A stretch of DNA of 41,955 bases. It comes from Clostridiales bacterium 38_11. Lineage in GTDB: Bacteria; Bacillota; Clostridia; Tissierellales; Dethiosulfatibacteraceae. The position numbers and the translations under genes were made by a program. Shown piece after piece: positions 1-9,472 of the stretch. The notes under the pieces are model-generated. The model searched no databases and was not told the DNA's origin. It saw nothing but the letters and a program-made list of their open reading frames with translations. How positions within the stretch are numbered: the stretch's first letter is position 1; each line of letters opens with the position of its first letter. The stretch is taken from NCBI GenBank assembly GCA_001509345.1, contig LGGM01000002.1, forward strand, positions 1 through 41,955, in the 5' to 3' direction.

Positions 1-553
1 TATCTTCACCAAGATTTTTTGCGATGCTTTTAGCCACTATTTCCTTTCCAGTGCCACTTTCTCCCATAATCAACACGCTTGTATTTAAATTCTTTTCTGT
101 TATTCTCTTAATGATTTGTCTAATTTTTTCTGTGCTGTCACTGCTGCCAATCAATTCATTCGATTCGTATCTTTTTATATTGGTCTTTTTATTGATGAAA
201 TCTCTCAAGCTATTGATAGAATCAACTACATCGGCAATCTTGAATGGCTTAGTGACATAATCATAAGCGCCAAGCTTCATCGCTTTAACAGCTAGCCTGA
301 CTTCACTGATATAGGTGATCATGATGACTGTCGTTTCTATTTTGAGTCTGTTAATCGTTTCCAGCACTTCTATGCCATCAATACCTGGCAACTTGATATC
401 AATGATGGCCAAATCAATCTTTTTATTTCTTATAATTTCCAAGCCTTCCTCTCCCGATTGTGCAACATGAACATTGACTCCTTCTAGCTTCTGAATACCT
501 ATTTTCAGGGAATATCGTATGCTTTTTTCATCGTCGATAATCAGAATATTCAT
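1..553 (-). CDS. NtrC-family sigma-54 response regulator (partial, C-terminus beyond window)
   Basis: Only the first ~184 codons lie in the window. The protein begins MNILIIDDEKSIRYSLKIGI, a receiver domain with the acidic pair near residues 8-9. The phospho-acceptor Asp is in AIIDIKLPG, and the switch Lys is in YVTKPF. After a linker comes the start of an AAA+ domain with Walker A GESGTGKE (bases ~46-70), the hallmark of sigma-54 activators. The ATG (551-553) overlaps the TGA of the upstream kinase as ATGA, so the two are translationally coupled and form a two-component pair. The GAFTGA loop and DNA-binding domain are not visible, so the sigma-54 role is inferred from the AAA+ domain. Confidence 0.9.
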   Translation of the reverse strand, partial: MNILIIDDEKSIRYSLKIGIQKLEGVNVHVAQSGEEGLEIIRNKKIDLAIIDIKLPGIDGIEVLETINRLKIETTVIMITYISEVRLAVKAMKLGAYDYVTKPFKIADVVDSINSLRDFINKKTNIKRYESNELIGSSDSTEKIRQIIKRITEKNLNTSVLIMGESGTGKEIVAKSIAKNLGED

Positions 554-2724
554 CTTTTTAACCTCCTGTTTGGAATGGTGATGATAAACTCGGTTCCCTC
601 TTTATATTTACTGGACACTTCTAATCTGCCGTCATTATCTCTGATTGTTTTGTAGGCGGTTGAAAGACCTAACCCGGTTCCGTCTTTTTTGGTGGTGTAA
701 AAAGGCTCGAATATATTTTTTAATTCATCATCTTTAATCCCTATTCCAGTGTCTTTTATCACTATATGGATTTTTTCATTAGTTTCCTTAATATCAATGA
801 ATATGTGACCATTGTCATTGATAGCCTGAACAGAATTTTTGATGATATTGATTATGGCCTGTTTAAAGTTTCTTCTATCAACACTTGCATACATCACATT
901 TCTTTCAAAGGATGTATGAATTTTCACATCCCGATTAATCATCTCCGCTCTTAAAATATTCACCGCCTCGACCACAATTTGGCATACATCCACATTGATA
1001 TCTACATGGTCCTCTGATTTTGTAAAGTTTAAAAACTCTAAAACTATCTGATTCAATTCATTGATTTCATCTTCGATCAGTACTAATATTTCGCTCTTTT
1101 CTTCATCTGTTGTCGCGTTGCTCTTATATAGTTCCAGTAAGTTGCTTAATCCTGCCAATGGGTTCCCTATATCATGAATGATAGATGATGAAAACTCTCC
1201 CACAATACTTAACCTATCTTCTCTCTTCAATTCCTCTTCCATTTTTTTAAAAACTTCTAGATTGATAAACAAGAAGACGTAGCCTATTTCCTCATCACTG
1301 CTGTTCTTGACTTTTGTACATAAAATTCTACAAGGTATATTTCTCTTTTCCTTTTTAAATATTAATCCTTCCTTCTCAAGTATATCATTATCCATCTGTT
1401 GTAATTCAGAGACTAATTTGGCAAGATCAAAATGTATACTGTCACTCAAAAATGTGAATCTGCTCCCAATCATACTGTTACTAGCATACCCAGTGATATT
1501 CTCAGCAGCCTTATTGAATATAACAATATTCTCTTTAGAGTCAATCACCACTATTCCACTACCCACACTCATCAGAATATTGTTCAAATATTGCTGTATT
1601 CTATTTTCTCTCTCAATAGACTTTTTTAGCTCCTCCACTTTTATGTCCAGGCTTACCGTCATATCTCTAAATGTATTAGCCAACTCACCAATCTCATCTT
1701 CTCTAATAATAGATAAATCTCCAAACTTGTTGTCTCCAGCACTCCAGTCTCTTACCATGGAAACCAGTTTTTCAATGGGTCTAGTGACACCTAAAGATAT
1801 AATAAATCCAATGATTATTCCCAAGGCAACTATTATAAATGAAATGTATTTTAAGTCATTCAAGATTTTATAGGCTTCATTAAGTAATACGGTCTCTTCC
1901 TGTTCAACGATTACAGTCATACTGGATCCTTCAACACCATTTACAGCAAGATAATAAATTTCATTATCCCTTTCCATTGTTATATTAACCCTTGTATTGT
2001 TTGAGATCACTGAATATATATCTGTACTTTCACCATCCATTTCAACAGGATTGTTTTCGAAAACTGATATTTCCAAGTCATCCAGATCCTCGTACGGATT
2101 GACAATTAGAGAACCATTGCTATCTACTACCCAGATGCCACCATTAAATTTTACATCAGAGCTAAGGACAACATCTTTCACGGATTTTAGAGGTATTCCT
2201 CCAGCCATCAAGCCATATAGCTCGCCATCATGAAAAACTGGGGCTGCAACAACAAAATGAGGTCGTCCAAGGACACGACTGACATATAACTGGCTGATAT
2301 AAGGCTCTTGGTACTCTATGATATGTTGGAAATAGTCTCTGTCGGTATAAGTTTTCTCATTGATTGCAATAGGATTATATGGATTCGAATAAACCATTCT
2401 ACCTTCTACGTTGGTAAAAAATACCAATCCAAAATTTGGATAATTATAGAACATTCTATTAATCTCATAATAGATATTATCCTCAGTCTTTTCGTTTGAA
2501 GAAATAAGATTGGCAGAAGTTACAATATCAACCATCGCCATATCCAGATAAATCTCAATCTTTTTACTCATTAATTCTGCGATATCTGCATTTTTCGATA
2601 GCTTCTCTTCCAGTGCATTTTTTTGAACACTATTAATGACTAAAGCGGCACTGATTAAAATCATAATCAACAAATATCCAGTGAATAACATGGGTATCTT
2701 AAATTTAAGGCTTTTTAAATTCAT
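550..2724 (-). CDS. Membrane sensor histidine kinase (dCache-HAMP-PAS-HisKA-HATPase)
   Basis: A 724-residue kinase. TM1 is at ~11-33, and a long extracytoplasmic double-Cache sensor spans ~35-285 (YTDRDYFQ and GRPHFVVAAPV are typical). TM2 is at ~294-312, HAMP ~313-368 and PAS ~378-490. In the HisKA domain the phospho-acceptor is H517 in SSSIIHDIGNPLAG. The HATPase domain has N-box N630, DTGIGI at 658-663 and GTGLGLS at 682-688. All catalytic residues are present. The ATG has GAGG five bases upstream. It probably senses a small organic ligand outside the cell and phosphorylates the adjacent NtrC-type regulator; this resembles DctB/DctD-type control, but the ligand cannot be read from sequence. 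Confidence 0.93.
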   Translation of the reverse strand: MNLKSLKFKIPMLFTGYLLIMILISAALVINSVQKNALEEKLSKNADIAELMSKKIEIYLDMAMVDIVTSANLISSNEKTEDNIYYEINRMFYNYPNFGLVFFTNVEGRMVYSNPYNPIAINEKTYTDRDYFQHIIEYQEPYISQLYVSRVLGRPHFVVAAPVFHDGELYGLMAGGIPLKSVKDVVLSSDVKFNGGIWVVDSNGSLIVNPYEDLDDLEISVFENNPVEMDGESTDIYSVISNNTRVNITMERDNEIYYLAVNGVEGSSMTVIVEQEETVLLNEAYKILNDLKYISFIIVALGIIIGFIISLGVTRPIEKLVSMVRDWSAGDNKFGDLSIIREDEIGELANTFRDMTVSLDIKVEELKKSIERENRIQQYLNNILMSVGSGIVVIDSKENIVIFNKAAENITGYASNSMIGSRFTFLSDSIHFDLAKLVSELQQMDNDILEKEGLIFKKEKRNIPCRILCTKVKNSSDEEIGYVFLFINLEVFKKMEEELKREDRLSIVGEFSSSIIHDIGNPLAGLSNLLELYKSNATTDEEKSEILVLIEDEINELNQIVLEFLNFTKSEDHVDINVDVCQIVVEAVNILRAEMINRDVKIHTSFERNVMYASVDRRNFKQAIINIIKNSVQAINDNGHIFIDIKETNEKIHIVIKDTGIGIKDDELKNIFEPFYTTKKDGTGLGLSTAYKTIRDNDGRLEVSSKYKEGTEFIITIPNRRLKR

Positions 2725-2751
2725 ATGAACCTCTGAAATATATATTGTCCT

Positions 2752-2780
2752 ATTATAACAAAAATAACAATCCCTTAAAA
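2752..2780 (-). promoter_or_regulatory. Possible promoter of the kinase gene
   Basis: On the minus strand a TATAAT lies at 2752-2757. A poor -35 (TTTTAA, 2775-2780) lies 17 bases upstream and overlaps the end of the preceding gene. The kinase follows a terminator, so it needs its own promoter, but the -35 match is weak. Confidence 0.4.
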
Positions 2781-2792
2781 GGAATTGTTATT
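2755..2792 (-). terminator. Intrinsic terminator after the wecB operon
   Basis: AATAACAAT (2763-2771) pairs with ATTGTTATT (2784-2792), and an inner CC/GG extends the stem. On the minus strand the stem runs into ATTTTTGTTAT. The epimerase stop codon lies inside the loop region. Confidence 0.7.
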
Positions 2793-3908
2793 AAAATAGT
2801 CATTAATCAAAATATCTCTGATTTTTTCTGATGCGTTACCGTCACCATAAGGGTTCACAGCGTTTGCCATCTCATCATATTTTCTACGGTCGTTGATCAG
2901 TTCTGAAATCATCTGATAGATGTCTTCTTTAATGATGCCTGCCAACTTCGCCGTTCCTGCTTCTATACCTTCAGGTCTTTCCGTCTCTTTTCTGACAACC
3001 AGTACCGGCTTACCTAATGTGGGGGCTTCTTCCTGAACACCACCGGAATCAGTGACAACCAAATAGCACTTATTGATTAGATTGGCAAAAGGAAGATAGT
3101 CCAAGGGTTCGATGATATGGATTCTGTCACTATCTCCAAAAATTTTATCAGATATACTTCTGACATTGGGATTTAGGTGTATAGGATACACAACCTCTAT
3201 ATCATTATTCTCCTCAACAACCCTTTTTATCGCTTGGAATATGTTGACCATTGGTTCGCCGATGTTTTCCCTTCTATGAGCGGTCAGAAGAATTATTTTC
3301 TTATTTTGATAATCCAAGGAGTTTAAAAAACTATCTTCGAATATATAGCTATCGTCTATAACCCGCAGCAATGCATCTATGACAGTGTTCCCCGTTACAA
3401 ATATCTTTTCAGATGGATAGTTTTCCACCAATAGATTGTTGGCTGCTGCTATTGTTGGTGCGAAATGATAATGAGACAAAACGCCGGTCATTTTACGATT
3501 GGCTTCTTCTGGATAGGGTGAATAAAGATTGCCACTTCGTAAACCTGCTTCGACATGCCCTACCTTGACCTGATGATAGAACCCCACCAAGGCTCCAGCA
3601 AAAACAGTTGTCGTGTCCCCTTGTACCAAAAGCACATCAGGTTGGAACTCTTTGACAATTTTCTCCAACCCTTCCATTGCTCTGGTTGTTATCTGTGTAA
3701 GTGATTGTCCATGCTGAAAAATATCCAAGTCATAATCAGGGGTGATATTGAAGATTTTGAGCACTTGATCTAGCATTTCTCTATGTTGTGCAGTAACGCA
3801 CACTCGTTGTATGAACCGTTTATCCTCACTCAATACTTTGATAATGGGTGCCATTTTTATTCCTTCAGGTCTGGTACCAAACACCGTTAAAACTTTAAGC
3901 TTATCCAT
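2775..3908 (-). CDS. wecB: UDP-N-acetylglucosamine 2-epimerase (non-hydrolysing)
   Basis: Interconverts UDP-GlcNAc and UDP-ManNAc for cell-wall polymer synthesis. The protein starts MDKLKVLTVFGTRPEGIKMA, the family signature. It also has VQGDTTTVFAG, HVEAGLRS, LLTAHRRENIG and TDSGGVQEEAP, which line the UDP-sugar and allosteric sites. I chose ATG 3908 (377 aa) because AAGGAG lies 6 bases upstream; an in-frame TTG at 3923 would add five residues but has no ribosome site. It is the last gene of the sua5-tagO operon, just behind the glycosyl-1-phosphate transferase. That fits teichoic-acid or capsule linkage-unit synthesis (MnaA/WecB role). Confidence 0.95.
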   Translation of the reverse strand: MDKLKVLTVFGTRPEGIKMAPIIKVLSEDKRFIQRVCVTAQHREMLDQVLKIFNITPDYDLDIFQHGQSLTQITTRAMEGLEKIVKEFQPDVLLVQGDTTTVFAGALVGFYHQVKVGHVEAGLRSGNLYSPYPEEANRKMTGVLSHYHFAPTIAAANNLLVENYPSEKIFVTGNTVIDALLRVIDDSYIFEDSFLNSLDYQNKKIILLTAHRRENIGEPMVNIFQAIKRVVEENNDIEVVYPIHLNPNVRSISDKIFGDSDRIHIIEPLDYLPFANLINKCYLVVTDSGGVQEEAPTLGKPVLVVRKETERPEGIEAGTAKLAGIIKEDIYQMISELINDRRKYDEMANAVNPYGDGNASEKIRDILINDYFNNNSF

Positions 3909-3925
3909 TTGAAACTCCTTCAACT

Positions 3926-4957
3926 TTAGCGCTTTTTCTTTTCTCCATTCAGCAGACCCATTTTTCGTCCTACCAACACAATAAGAACGGATGTGATGAT
4001 AATGACAAAAGTCCCTCCCAATGGATCTGAATCTGTAATATAGACTGCTGCTGCTCCAAAAGCTATGCTAATACCATATAGAATCACAACGGTCTCCCTT
4101 TGTGAAAAGCCTTTATCTACCAATCGATGATGAAGGTGCCCTTTATCAGCCGACATAATGGGTTTTTTATTGATAGTTCTTCTTATTATTGCAAAGACAG
4201 TATCCAAAATTGGAATACCTAAAACAAGAATCATTACGACTAAAGTGACTAACGTCACAGTCTTCATAACCCCGCGAATCGATAAAATGGCCAGCATGTA
4301 TCCCAAAAATAAAGCCCCTGTGTCACCCATAAATATTTTAGCAGGATTGAAATTGTAAGGGAGAAATCCAAGTGCAGCCCCTGCTAAAATAGCACATTCC
4401 AGCATGATAAATTCGAATCCATTTATGGCAGCGATAAACATAAGTGTCGCAGCCGCTATAGCAGCCACTCCTGATGCTAGTCCATCAATCCCATCAATCA
4501 GGTTAATAGTGTTTGTTATACCAACAATCCATATTAGAGTGACCGGTATCGTTAAATTGAACAGTCTTACAATCTCTGAAGATGGAAAGGGATTACTGAT
4601 CCATTCTATGGTTACACCTCCCCATATAGCCACCAGCGCCCCGACAATTTGTCCAGTCAATTTGACTTTTGCCGATATATCCTTCATATCATCAACAAGC
4701 CCCACCAGAAATATGATGGTGCCTCCGGCCATCACTGCCAATGTGGTCTTGTCCAATTCCACAAATAGAAACATCCCTATCATGGTCGCGGCATATATAG
4801 CCGCTCCACCAAGGTAAGGAATTGGTTTGATATGAAGCTTTCTATCATCCTTGGGATAATCAAGTATATTCAGTTTAAAGGCAATTTTCCTAGCTATCGG
4901 TGTCAAAACAAAAGATAAGATGAACGTTACGAAAAAAACAATATAAATCTGTTTCAT
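3926..4957 (-). CDS. tagO: Undecaprenyl-phosphate GlcNAc-1-phosphate transferase (TagO/WecA family)
   Basis: An integral membrane enzyme of 343 aa with about ten hydrophobic segments. It moves GlcNAc-1-P from UDP-GlcNAc to undecaprenyl phosphate, the first step of wall teichoic acid or O-unit-like polymers. Visible family motifs are DDRKLH, GLVDDMKD, NLIDGIDGLASG (catalytic Asp), MGDTGALFLGY, and the cytoplasmic HLHHRLVDKG His cluster typical of WecA/TagO rather than MraY. The start has AAGGAG six bases upstream. It lies 17 bases before wecB. MraY is less likely because the His cluster and the wecB linkage favour TagO. Confidence 0.92.
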   Translation of the reverse strand: MKQIYIVFFVTFILSFVLTPIARKIAFKLNILDYPKDDRKLHIKPIPYLGGAAIYAATMIGMFLFVELDKTTLAVMAGGTIIFLVGLVDDMKDISAKVKLTGQIVGALVAIWGGVTIEWISNPFPSSEIVRLFNLTIPVTLIWIVGITNTINLIDGIDGLASGVAAIAAATLMFIAAINGFEFIMLECAILAGAALGFLPYNFNPAKIFMGDTGALFLGYMLAILSIRGVMKTVTLVTLVVMILVLGIPILDTVFAIIRRTINKKPIMSADKGHLHHRLVDKGFSQRETVVILYGISIAFGAAAVYITDSDPLGGTFVIIITSVLIVLVGRKMGLLNGEKKKR

Positions 4958-4998
4958 GTATGCTCCTTAATCATCCTGTTCATAATAGGTATTATTTT

Positions 4999-5445
4999 TC
5001 ACTGGCATTGATTCTCGTAATCAGCTATTTTGTTTATTCTTCTCTGATGCCTACCGCCTTCGAAGTCGGATTCCAACCACGCTTTAACTATTCTTATCGC
5101 TAGATCACGTCCGATTACTCGTCCGCCCATTGCCAGCATATTGGAATTGTTATGTGCTCTAGTCATCTCTGCTGAGTATACATCGTGACAGAGCGCACAT
5201 CTGATACCCCTTACTTTGTTGGCGGAAATGGTCATGCCAATACCTGTACCACACATGACTATCCCTCTATCCGCCTCACCTTTGGCTACAGCCTCAGCTG
5301 CTTTGACACCATAGTCAAAATAGTCGACTGAGTCTAGGCTATCAGTTCCATAATCCGTATAATCATATTTGTTGAATTGAAGATATTCCTTGATTATTTC
5401 TTTTAACTCAAAACCAGCATGATCACTGGCCAATGCAATTTTCAT
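4999..5445 (-). CDS. rpiB: Ribose-5-phosphate isomerase B
   Basis: A 148-aa RpiB/LacAB sugar isomerase converting ribulose-5-P and ribose-5-P in the pentose phosphate pathway. It begins MKIALASDHAGFELKEIIKE. CGTGIGMTISANKVRGIRCA carries the catalytic Cys and anion hole, and NNSNMLAMGGRVIG is also typical. AGGAG precedes the ATG. It sits two bases after the phosphatase gene, in the order ywlC-ywlE-ywlF known from Bacillus, so the assignment to RpiB rather than LacA/B is strong. Confidence 0.95.
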   Translation of the reverse strand: MKIALASDHAGFELKEIIKEYLQFNKYDYTDYGTDSLDSVDYFDYGVKAAEAVAKGEADRGIVMCGTGIGMTISANKVRGIRCALCHDVYSAEMTRAHNNSNMLAMGGRVIGRDLAIRIVKAWLESDFEGGRHQRRINKIADYENQCQ

Positions 5446-5447
5446 AT

Positions 5448-5912
5448 CTACTCTCCTGTAATTTTATTTACTATCAATTCAAGGGCAGCTAATATTTCCT
5501 CTGCGCACTGTCGATAAGCATCCATATCCATACCAAAAGGGTCTGCAATGTCTGTATTGTTATCTTCATAGTTTGCATATTCCTTTAATGTGAAGGTTTT
5601 TGGGTTTGCAAAGCCACTCATCTGTATGACAGCAATTTTATGGGCCAGTGTCATCGTCAGTATCAAATCAGCTTCTTCCACCATCTCAACTGTTAGTCTT
5701 TTAGACCGATGACCACTTATATCAACTCCCTTATCGTTTAATACTTCAACTGCAAATTCACTGGCTTCCAATCCGTCAATCGTCATCAAACCTGCTGATG
5801 CAACCGAAAAAGCATCAATTTTCATTCCTTTTAATCTCATGGTTTTCAAGAACAATCCTACAGCCATGGGACTTCTGCAAGTGTTACCTGTGCACACAAA
5901 CAATAGCTTCAT
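5448..5912 (-). CDS. ywlE: Low-molecular-weight protein phosphatase (YwlE-type protein-arginine phosphatase)
   Basis: A cytosolic LMW-PTP fold of 154 aa. The P-loop VCTGNTCRSPMA near residues 6-17 matches C-x4-C-R-S. DPFGMD near residue 116 supplies the general acid Asp. Thr rather than Ile at the sixth P-loop position (GNTCRS) is the feature that separates YwlE-type arginine phosphatases from tyrosine phosphatases, so arginine specificity is likely but inferred. ATG 5912 overlaps the sua5 stop as ATGA and has GGGGA upstream. The longer TTG start at 5927 would add five residues and is less likely. Confidence 0.9.
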   Translation of the reverse strand: MKLLFVCTGNTCRSPMAVGLFLKTMRLKGMKIDAFSVASAGLMTIDGLEASEFAVEVLNDKGVDISGHRSKRLTVEMVEEADLILTMTLAHKIAVIQMSGFANPKTFTLKEYANYEDNNTDIADPFGMDMDAYRQCAEEILAALELIVNKITGE

Positions 5913-6961
5913 ATCAATTCCCCACAATTGATTATTCTACCTCCGGATGCTTTTCTTAATCGGTTCATGATTGCAACACCCAGACCTTCTTCATCTATAC
6001 CTTCCGCTAATATGATATCAGCTTTTAGCTCATCTGCTTTTCTCAGCATGCTAAATAGGTTTGACGAAATCTCCATTGGATTTGTTCTCGATCCCAGATT
6101 AAAAATAATTCCTTCTTTGTAAGCCATAATATTTTCTTCAGTACCTAAAATCATCACCTTCTTAGATTCATTGATAAACCTCGCTGTTGCCTGATTTATC
6201 GCATCAATAATATCACTTGGCACACCAATGTAAAGATAGACCTCGCCCTTTGGTGCGTAGTGTATGTACTTTTGCCCAGGTGATTTTGCGATAAGCGTAT
6301 CATGAATCATAGCGGGATCATATATCACAGTATTGATTGTTTGAGCTATTGCTTCCAGTGTTATGCTTCCTGGTCTTAAAATCATTGGTGTCTCATTCAG
6401 AACATCAATAACAGTTGATTCCATGCCAAACTCACAATCTCCGCCGTCTATAATAGCGTCCACCCTACCATCCAAATCCTTGATGACATGCTCAGCAGTA
6501 GTTGGGCTGGGCTTTCCTGAAATATTGGCACTGGGACCAGCCAATGGCAAGTCACACGCCTCTATCAGCTTCAATGCTATCCTAGATGACGGCATACGAA
6601 CAGCGACAGTATCAAGCCCTCCTGTAATCAAATCTGATATGATCGCTTTTTTTTTAAACAACAACGTCAAAGGACCCGGCCAAAATTTGTCCATTAGAAT
6701 TTTAGCTTTTACAGGAATTATTTCCACTATTTTATCTAACTGTTCAATATTGCTGACATGAACAATAAGTGGATTATCAGAAGGTCTCCCTTTAGCGGCA
6801 AATATTTTGGCTACCGCTACATCTGACAATGCATTTGCTCCAAGACCATAAACTGTTTCTGTTGGGAATACAACTGTTCCATTATTTTTTATAATATGGC
6901 TCATTTCTATTATCAAAGCTTCATCAATATTTTCTTTATCTATTTTTATGATTTTTGTCAT
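5909..6961 (-). CDS. sua5: L-threonylcarbamoyladenylate synthase (Sua5/YwlC)
   Basis: Makes threonylcarbamoyl-AMP from Thr, bicarbonate and ATP for t6A37 in tRNA. At 350 aa it is the long Sua5 form. The YrdC-like catalytic domain (~8-205) has GTVVFPTETVYGLGANA, KGRPSDNPLIVH and PGPLTLLFK. The Sua5 C-terminal domain follows after a linker with SPGQKYIHYAPKGEVY, which closes the active site. GAGGTG lies six bases before the ATG. It is the first gene of the operon and has its own promoter at 6986-7014. Confidence 0.95.
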   Translation of the reverse strand: MTKIIKIDKENIDEALIIEMSHIIKNNGTVVFPTETVYGLGANALSDVAVAKIFAAKGRPSDNPLIVHVSNIEQLDKIVEIIPVKAKILMDKFWPGPLTLLFKKKAIISDLITGGLDTVAVRMPSSRIALKLIEACDLPLAGPSANISGKPSPTTAEHVIKDLDGRVDAIIDGGDCEFGMESTVIDVLNETPMILRPGSITLEAIAQTINTVIYDPAMIHDTLIAKSPGQKYIHYAPKGEVYLYIGVPSDIIDAINQATARFINESKKVMILGTEENIMAYKEGIIFNLGSRTNPMEISSNLFSMLRKADELKADIILAEGIDEEGLGVAIMNRLRKASGGRIINCGELI

Positions 6962-6985
6962 TACTACACCTCATCCACAAGAAAC

Positions 6986-7014
6986 ATTATATATTAGACT
7001 AATACTTATTTCAA
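6986..7014 (-). promoter_or_regulatory. Sigma-A promoter of the sua5-tagO-wecB operon
   Basis: On the minus strand, TTGAAA (7009-7014), a 17-base spacer, then TATAAT (6986-6991). It is placed ~25 bases before the sua5 start codon. Confidence 0.8.
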
Positions 7015-7046
7015 TAAAACTATAATGATGTTATATAACTAAGGTA

Positions 7047-8219
7047 TCATGCTGCCATTACAGTCTTATGCGTATAGGCTTTTTTCAACAATGAAGGTGT
7101 CACAATAGTTGTCAAAAGTACAACAACAACCAGTGAAGTAAAAATCGTATCACTGATGAACCCGCCAGCTTTGGCTATGTTTGCTGTGATCAGAACAACC
7201 TCACCTCTTGGTATCATACCAATGCCAACCTGCAGTGATTCTCTAAAAGAATATCTCATCGCTTTAGCACCAATACTGCATCCGATGACTTTGCTCAAAG
7301 TCGCTACCAAGAATAAAACTGTAACAGGCACAATGATTAAACTGATATTTTGCACTGAAATTCCCAACCCGATATTCAAGAAAAAAATAGGAGTGAACAA
7401 GGTATAAGCAATATTTGAAACATCTTGTTCGACTCTGTTTGTGTATGGCGTCAAAGAAAATACAATTCCTGAAAAATAAGCACCAATGATAGCCGCTAAA
7501 CCAAGATATTGTGCGAAGTAGGCCAATAAAAAACAGGTTATTATTGCAAACACACCTACGTTTCTATTTCTTAACACCTTGGCTGAATATTTAGCCATGA
7601 AAACAATAAAAATTCTACCTGCTATGCTTGCCAAAACAAAAAATCCTGCCATCTTTAGTAGAACTACTGCAATATTTGTTTCTCCCGTTGGGTTTGCAAC
7701 ACCTAATACTACAGCCAGTAATATAATACCAATGATATCATCAATAACAGCTGCTCCCAGTATACTAACGCCAGTCTTTTCTTTAATCTTATTTAATTCT
7801 CTTAATACTTGAACTGATATCCCAATACTGGTGGCTGTCAGAATCACACCGACAAAAGCGGCCCCGATTATACCCTCTTGTGGGAAAAAATAGTAGATAG
7901 CCATAAAGCCCATGACAAACGGGGTTATAATTCCACCTAATGCAATCGCAGAGGCTGCACCTGCTGTTCTCTTCAATTCCCCAAGATCTGTTTCGATACC
8001 TGCTAAAAACATTAAAAGAATCACACCAATCTCCGCATAAGAAGAAATAATCATGTCAGGTTTTACAATATTCAAAGCAATTGGTCCTATCAAAACGCCA
8101 GCCAATATCTGGCCCAAAACAACAGGTTGTTTCAATTTTCGTGAAAGTATTCCTCCAAGATTGGCAAAAATAAGCACCAAAGCAATATTAAGTATATAAT
8201 TTGTTTCTCCATTTCCCAT
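7047..8219 (-). CDS. CPA2-family monovalent cation:proton antiporter
   Basis: A membrane protein of 390 aa with about twelve hydrophobic segments and no C-terminal TrkA-N domain. GGILSRKLKQPVVLGQILAG, LLMFLAGIETDL and the double-Asp helix GAAVIDDIIGIILLA are the CPA2 (GerN/NapA/KefB-type) signatures; the DD pair carries the transported ions. I chose ATG 8219 because GGAGG lies nine bases upstream; the TTG at 8246 has none. It has its own promoter and is preceded by the prfA terminator, so it is a single-gene unit. Na+ or K+ preference cannot be told. Confidence 0.92.
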   Translation of the reverse strand: MGNGETNYILNIALVLIFANLGGILSRKLKQPVVLGQILAGVLIGPIALNIVKPDMIISSYAEIGVILLMFLAGIETDLGELKRTAGAASAIALGGIITPFVMGFMAIYYFFPQEGIIGAAFVGVILTATSIGISVQVLRELNKIKEKTGVSILGAAVIDDIIGIILLAVVLGVANPTGETNIAVVLLKMAGFFVLASIAGRIFIVFMAKYSAKVLRNRNVGVFAIITCFLLAYFAQYLGLAAIIGAYFSGIVFSLTPYTNRVEQDVSNIAYTLFTPIFFLNIGLGISVQNISLIIVPVTVLFLVATLSKVIGCSIGAKAMRYSFRESLQVGIGMIPRGEVVLITANIAKAGGFISDTIFTSLVVVVLLTTIVTPSLLKKAYTHKTVMAA

Positions 8220-8251
8220 AAATAATGTCCTCCAAATTTTAATCAACCCAT

Positions 8252-8280
8252 ATGATACTCCTGAAATATTAAAATATCAA
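8252..8280 (-). promoter_or_regulatory. Sigma-A promoter of the antiporter gene
   Basis: On the minus strand, TTGATA (8275-8280), 17 bases, TATCAT (8252-8257). It is followed by a ~30-base leader to the GGAGG ribosome site. Confidence 0.75.
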
Positions 8281-8318
8281 GAACTATTAAGGATATTTGT
8301 CTTGCACCAACCTGCCCA

Positions 8319-8343
8319 TAAAAAAATCCCGCTTGGCAGGATC
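8319..8343 (-). terminator. Intrinsic terminator of the tdk-yqhQ-prmC-prfA operon
   Basis: On the minus strand, ATCCTGC pairs with GCGGGAT around the loop CAA (8326-8342), with one G-T pair. Seven T follow. It lies 10 bases after the prfA stop. Confidence 0.85.
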
Positions 8344-8352
8344 TTGTGATTC

Positions 8353-9420
8353 TCAATCAATCTCTCTGAGTTGTTCAGCTTGTTCAGTTGTGATAAGGGC
8401 TTCTATCATTTCATCAAGGTCTCCATTCAAAAATGCTTCCAATTTATAGAGTGTCAGATTAATTCTGTGGTCACTCACCCTGCCCTGAGGAAAATTATAC
8501 GTTCTTATTCTCTGAGACCTGTCTCCTGAACCAATCTGGCTTTTTCTTTGAGCTGCTTGCTCGTCATCCTGTTCTTGTTGGTATTTGTCATAAAGTCTAG
8601 CTTTGAGTATTTTAAACGCCTTGTCCTTATTCTTCAGTTGAGATTTTTCGTCCTGGCAAGAAATAACAATTCCTGTTGGCATATGGGTCAGTCTTACGGC
8701 TGAGTCGGTTGTATTGACGCTCTGTCCACCATTCCCTGATGATCTGAAGACATCTACCCTCACTTCATTCGGACTAATCTCAATGTCTATATCATCTACC
8801 TCAGGCAAAACCGCTACTGTGGATGAAGAGGTATGTATTCTGCCACTTGATTCAGTATCCGGAACCCGCTGTACTCTGTGACCACCACTTTCGTATTTGA
8901 GTCTGGAATAGGCTCCCTTTCCTTTTATCATAAAAATAATTTCCTTATAGCCCCCGATACCCTGCTCGCTTGTGCTCATCAAATCTATTTTCCATCTTCT
9001 TCTTTCCGCATACATTGAATACATTCTGAAAAGATCTCCTACAAATAGACCGGCTTCATCACCGCCCACTCCCGCTCTGATTTCCACAATGACGTTTTTA
9101 TCATCATTCGGGTCTTTATGTATCAACAGTACTTTTAGCTCTTTTTCAATATTTTCAAGATCTTCAGTCAATTGCTTCAGTTCTTCCTTGACCATATCCT
9201 TCATATCATCATCTATTTTATCTTTTAGCATTTCTTTGGCATCCTCAAATTGCTTTGATATATTGACAAATTCGCTGTATTTGTTGACAATAGGCTCTAT
9301 ATGCGCATGCTCTATCATCAATTTCTGCCACTTTTGTGAATCGGCTATGACTTCAGGATCGCTTATCTGAAGACTTAGTTCGTCATATTTTTCTCTTAAA
9401 AAATCCAATTTATTTAACAC
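8353..9420 (-). CDS. prfA: Peptide chain release factor 1
   Basis: A 355-aa class I release factor that recognises UAA/UAG and triggers peptidyl-tRNA hydrolysis. It carries the GGQ loop ([20 protein letters not shown], near residue 230). The RF1-type anticodon-mimic region has PDTE before [17 protein letters not shown]. The start is GTG with GAGGTG five bases upstream. It follows prmC, which methylates the Gln of this GGQ motif, an arrangement conserved across bacteria. Confidence 0.97.
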   Translation of the reverse strand: MLNKLDFLREKYDELSLQISDPEVIADSQKWQKLMIEHAHIEPIVNKYSEFVNISKQFEDAKEMLKDKIDDDMKDMVKEELKQLTEDLENIEKELKVLLIHKDPNDDKNVIVEIRAGVGGDEAGLFVGDLFRMYSMYAERRRWKIDLMSTSEQGIGGYKEIIFMIKGKGAYSRLKYESGGHRVQRVPDTESSGRIHTSSSTVAVLPEVDDIDIEISPNEVRVDVFRSSGNGGQSVNTTDSAVRLTHMPTGIVISCQDEKSQLKNKDKAFKILKARLYDKYQQEQDDEQAAQRKSQIGSGDRSQRIRTYNFPQGRVSDHRINLTLYKLEAFLNGDLDEMIEALITTEQAEQLREID

Positions 9421-9472
9421 ATTACACCTCTTATACTTTCGACATTGTATTATAGCAGAGTTTAAAAAAAGG

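Noticed and set aside
1307-1873. 188-codon plus-strand frame inside the histidine kinase
   Set aside because: It lies opposite the HAMP-to-HisKA coding region, whose protein is complete and well matched; no ribosome site and a Ser/Leu/Ile-rich shadow composition.
4404-4817. 137-codon plus-strand frame inside tagO
   Set aside because: Antisense shadow of a conserved membrane protein; no ribosome site or known motif.
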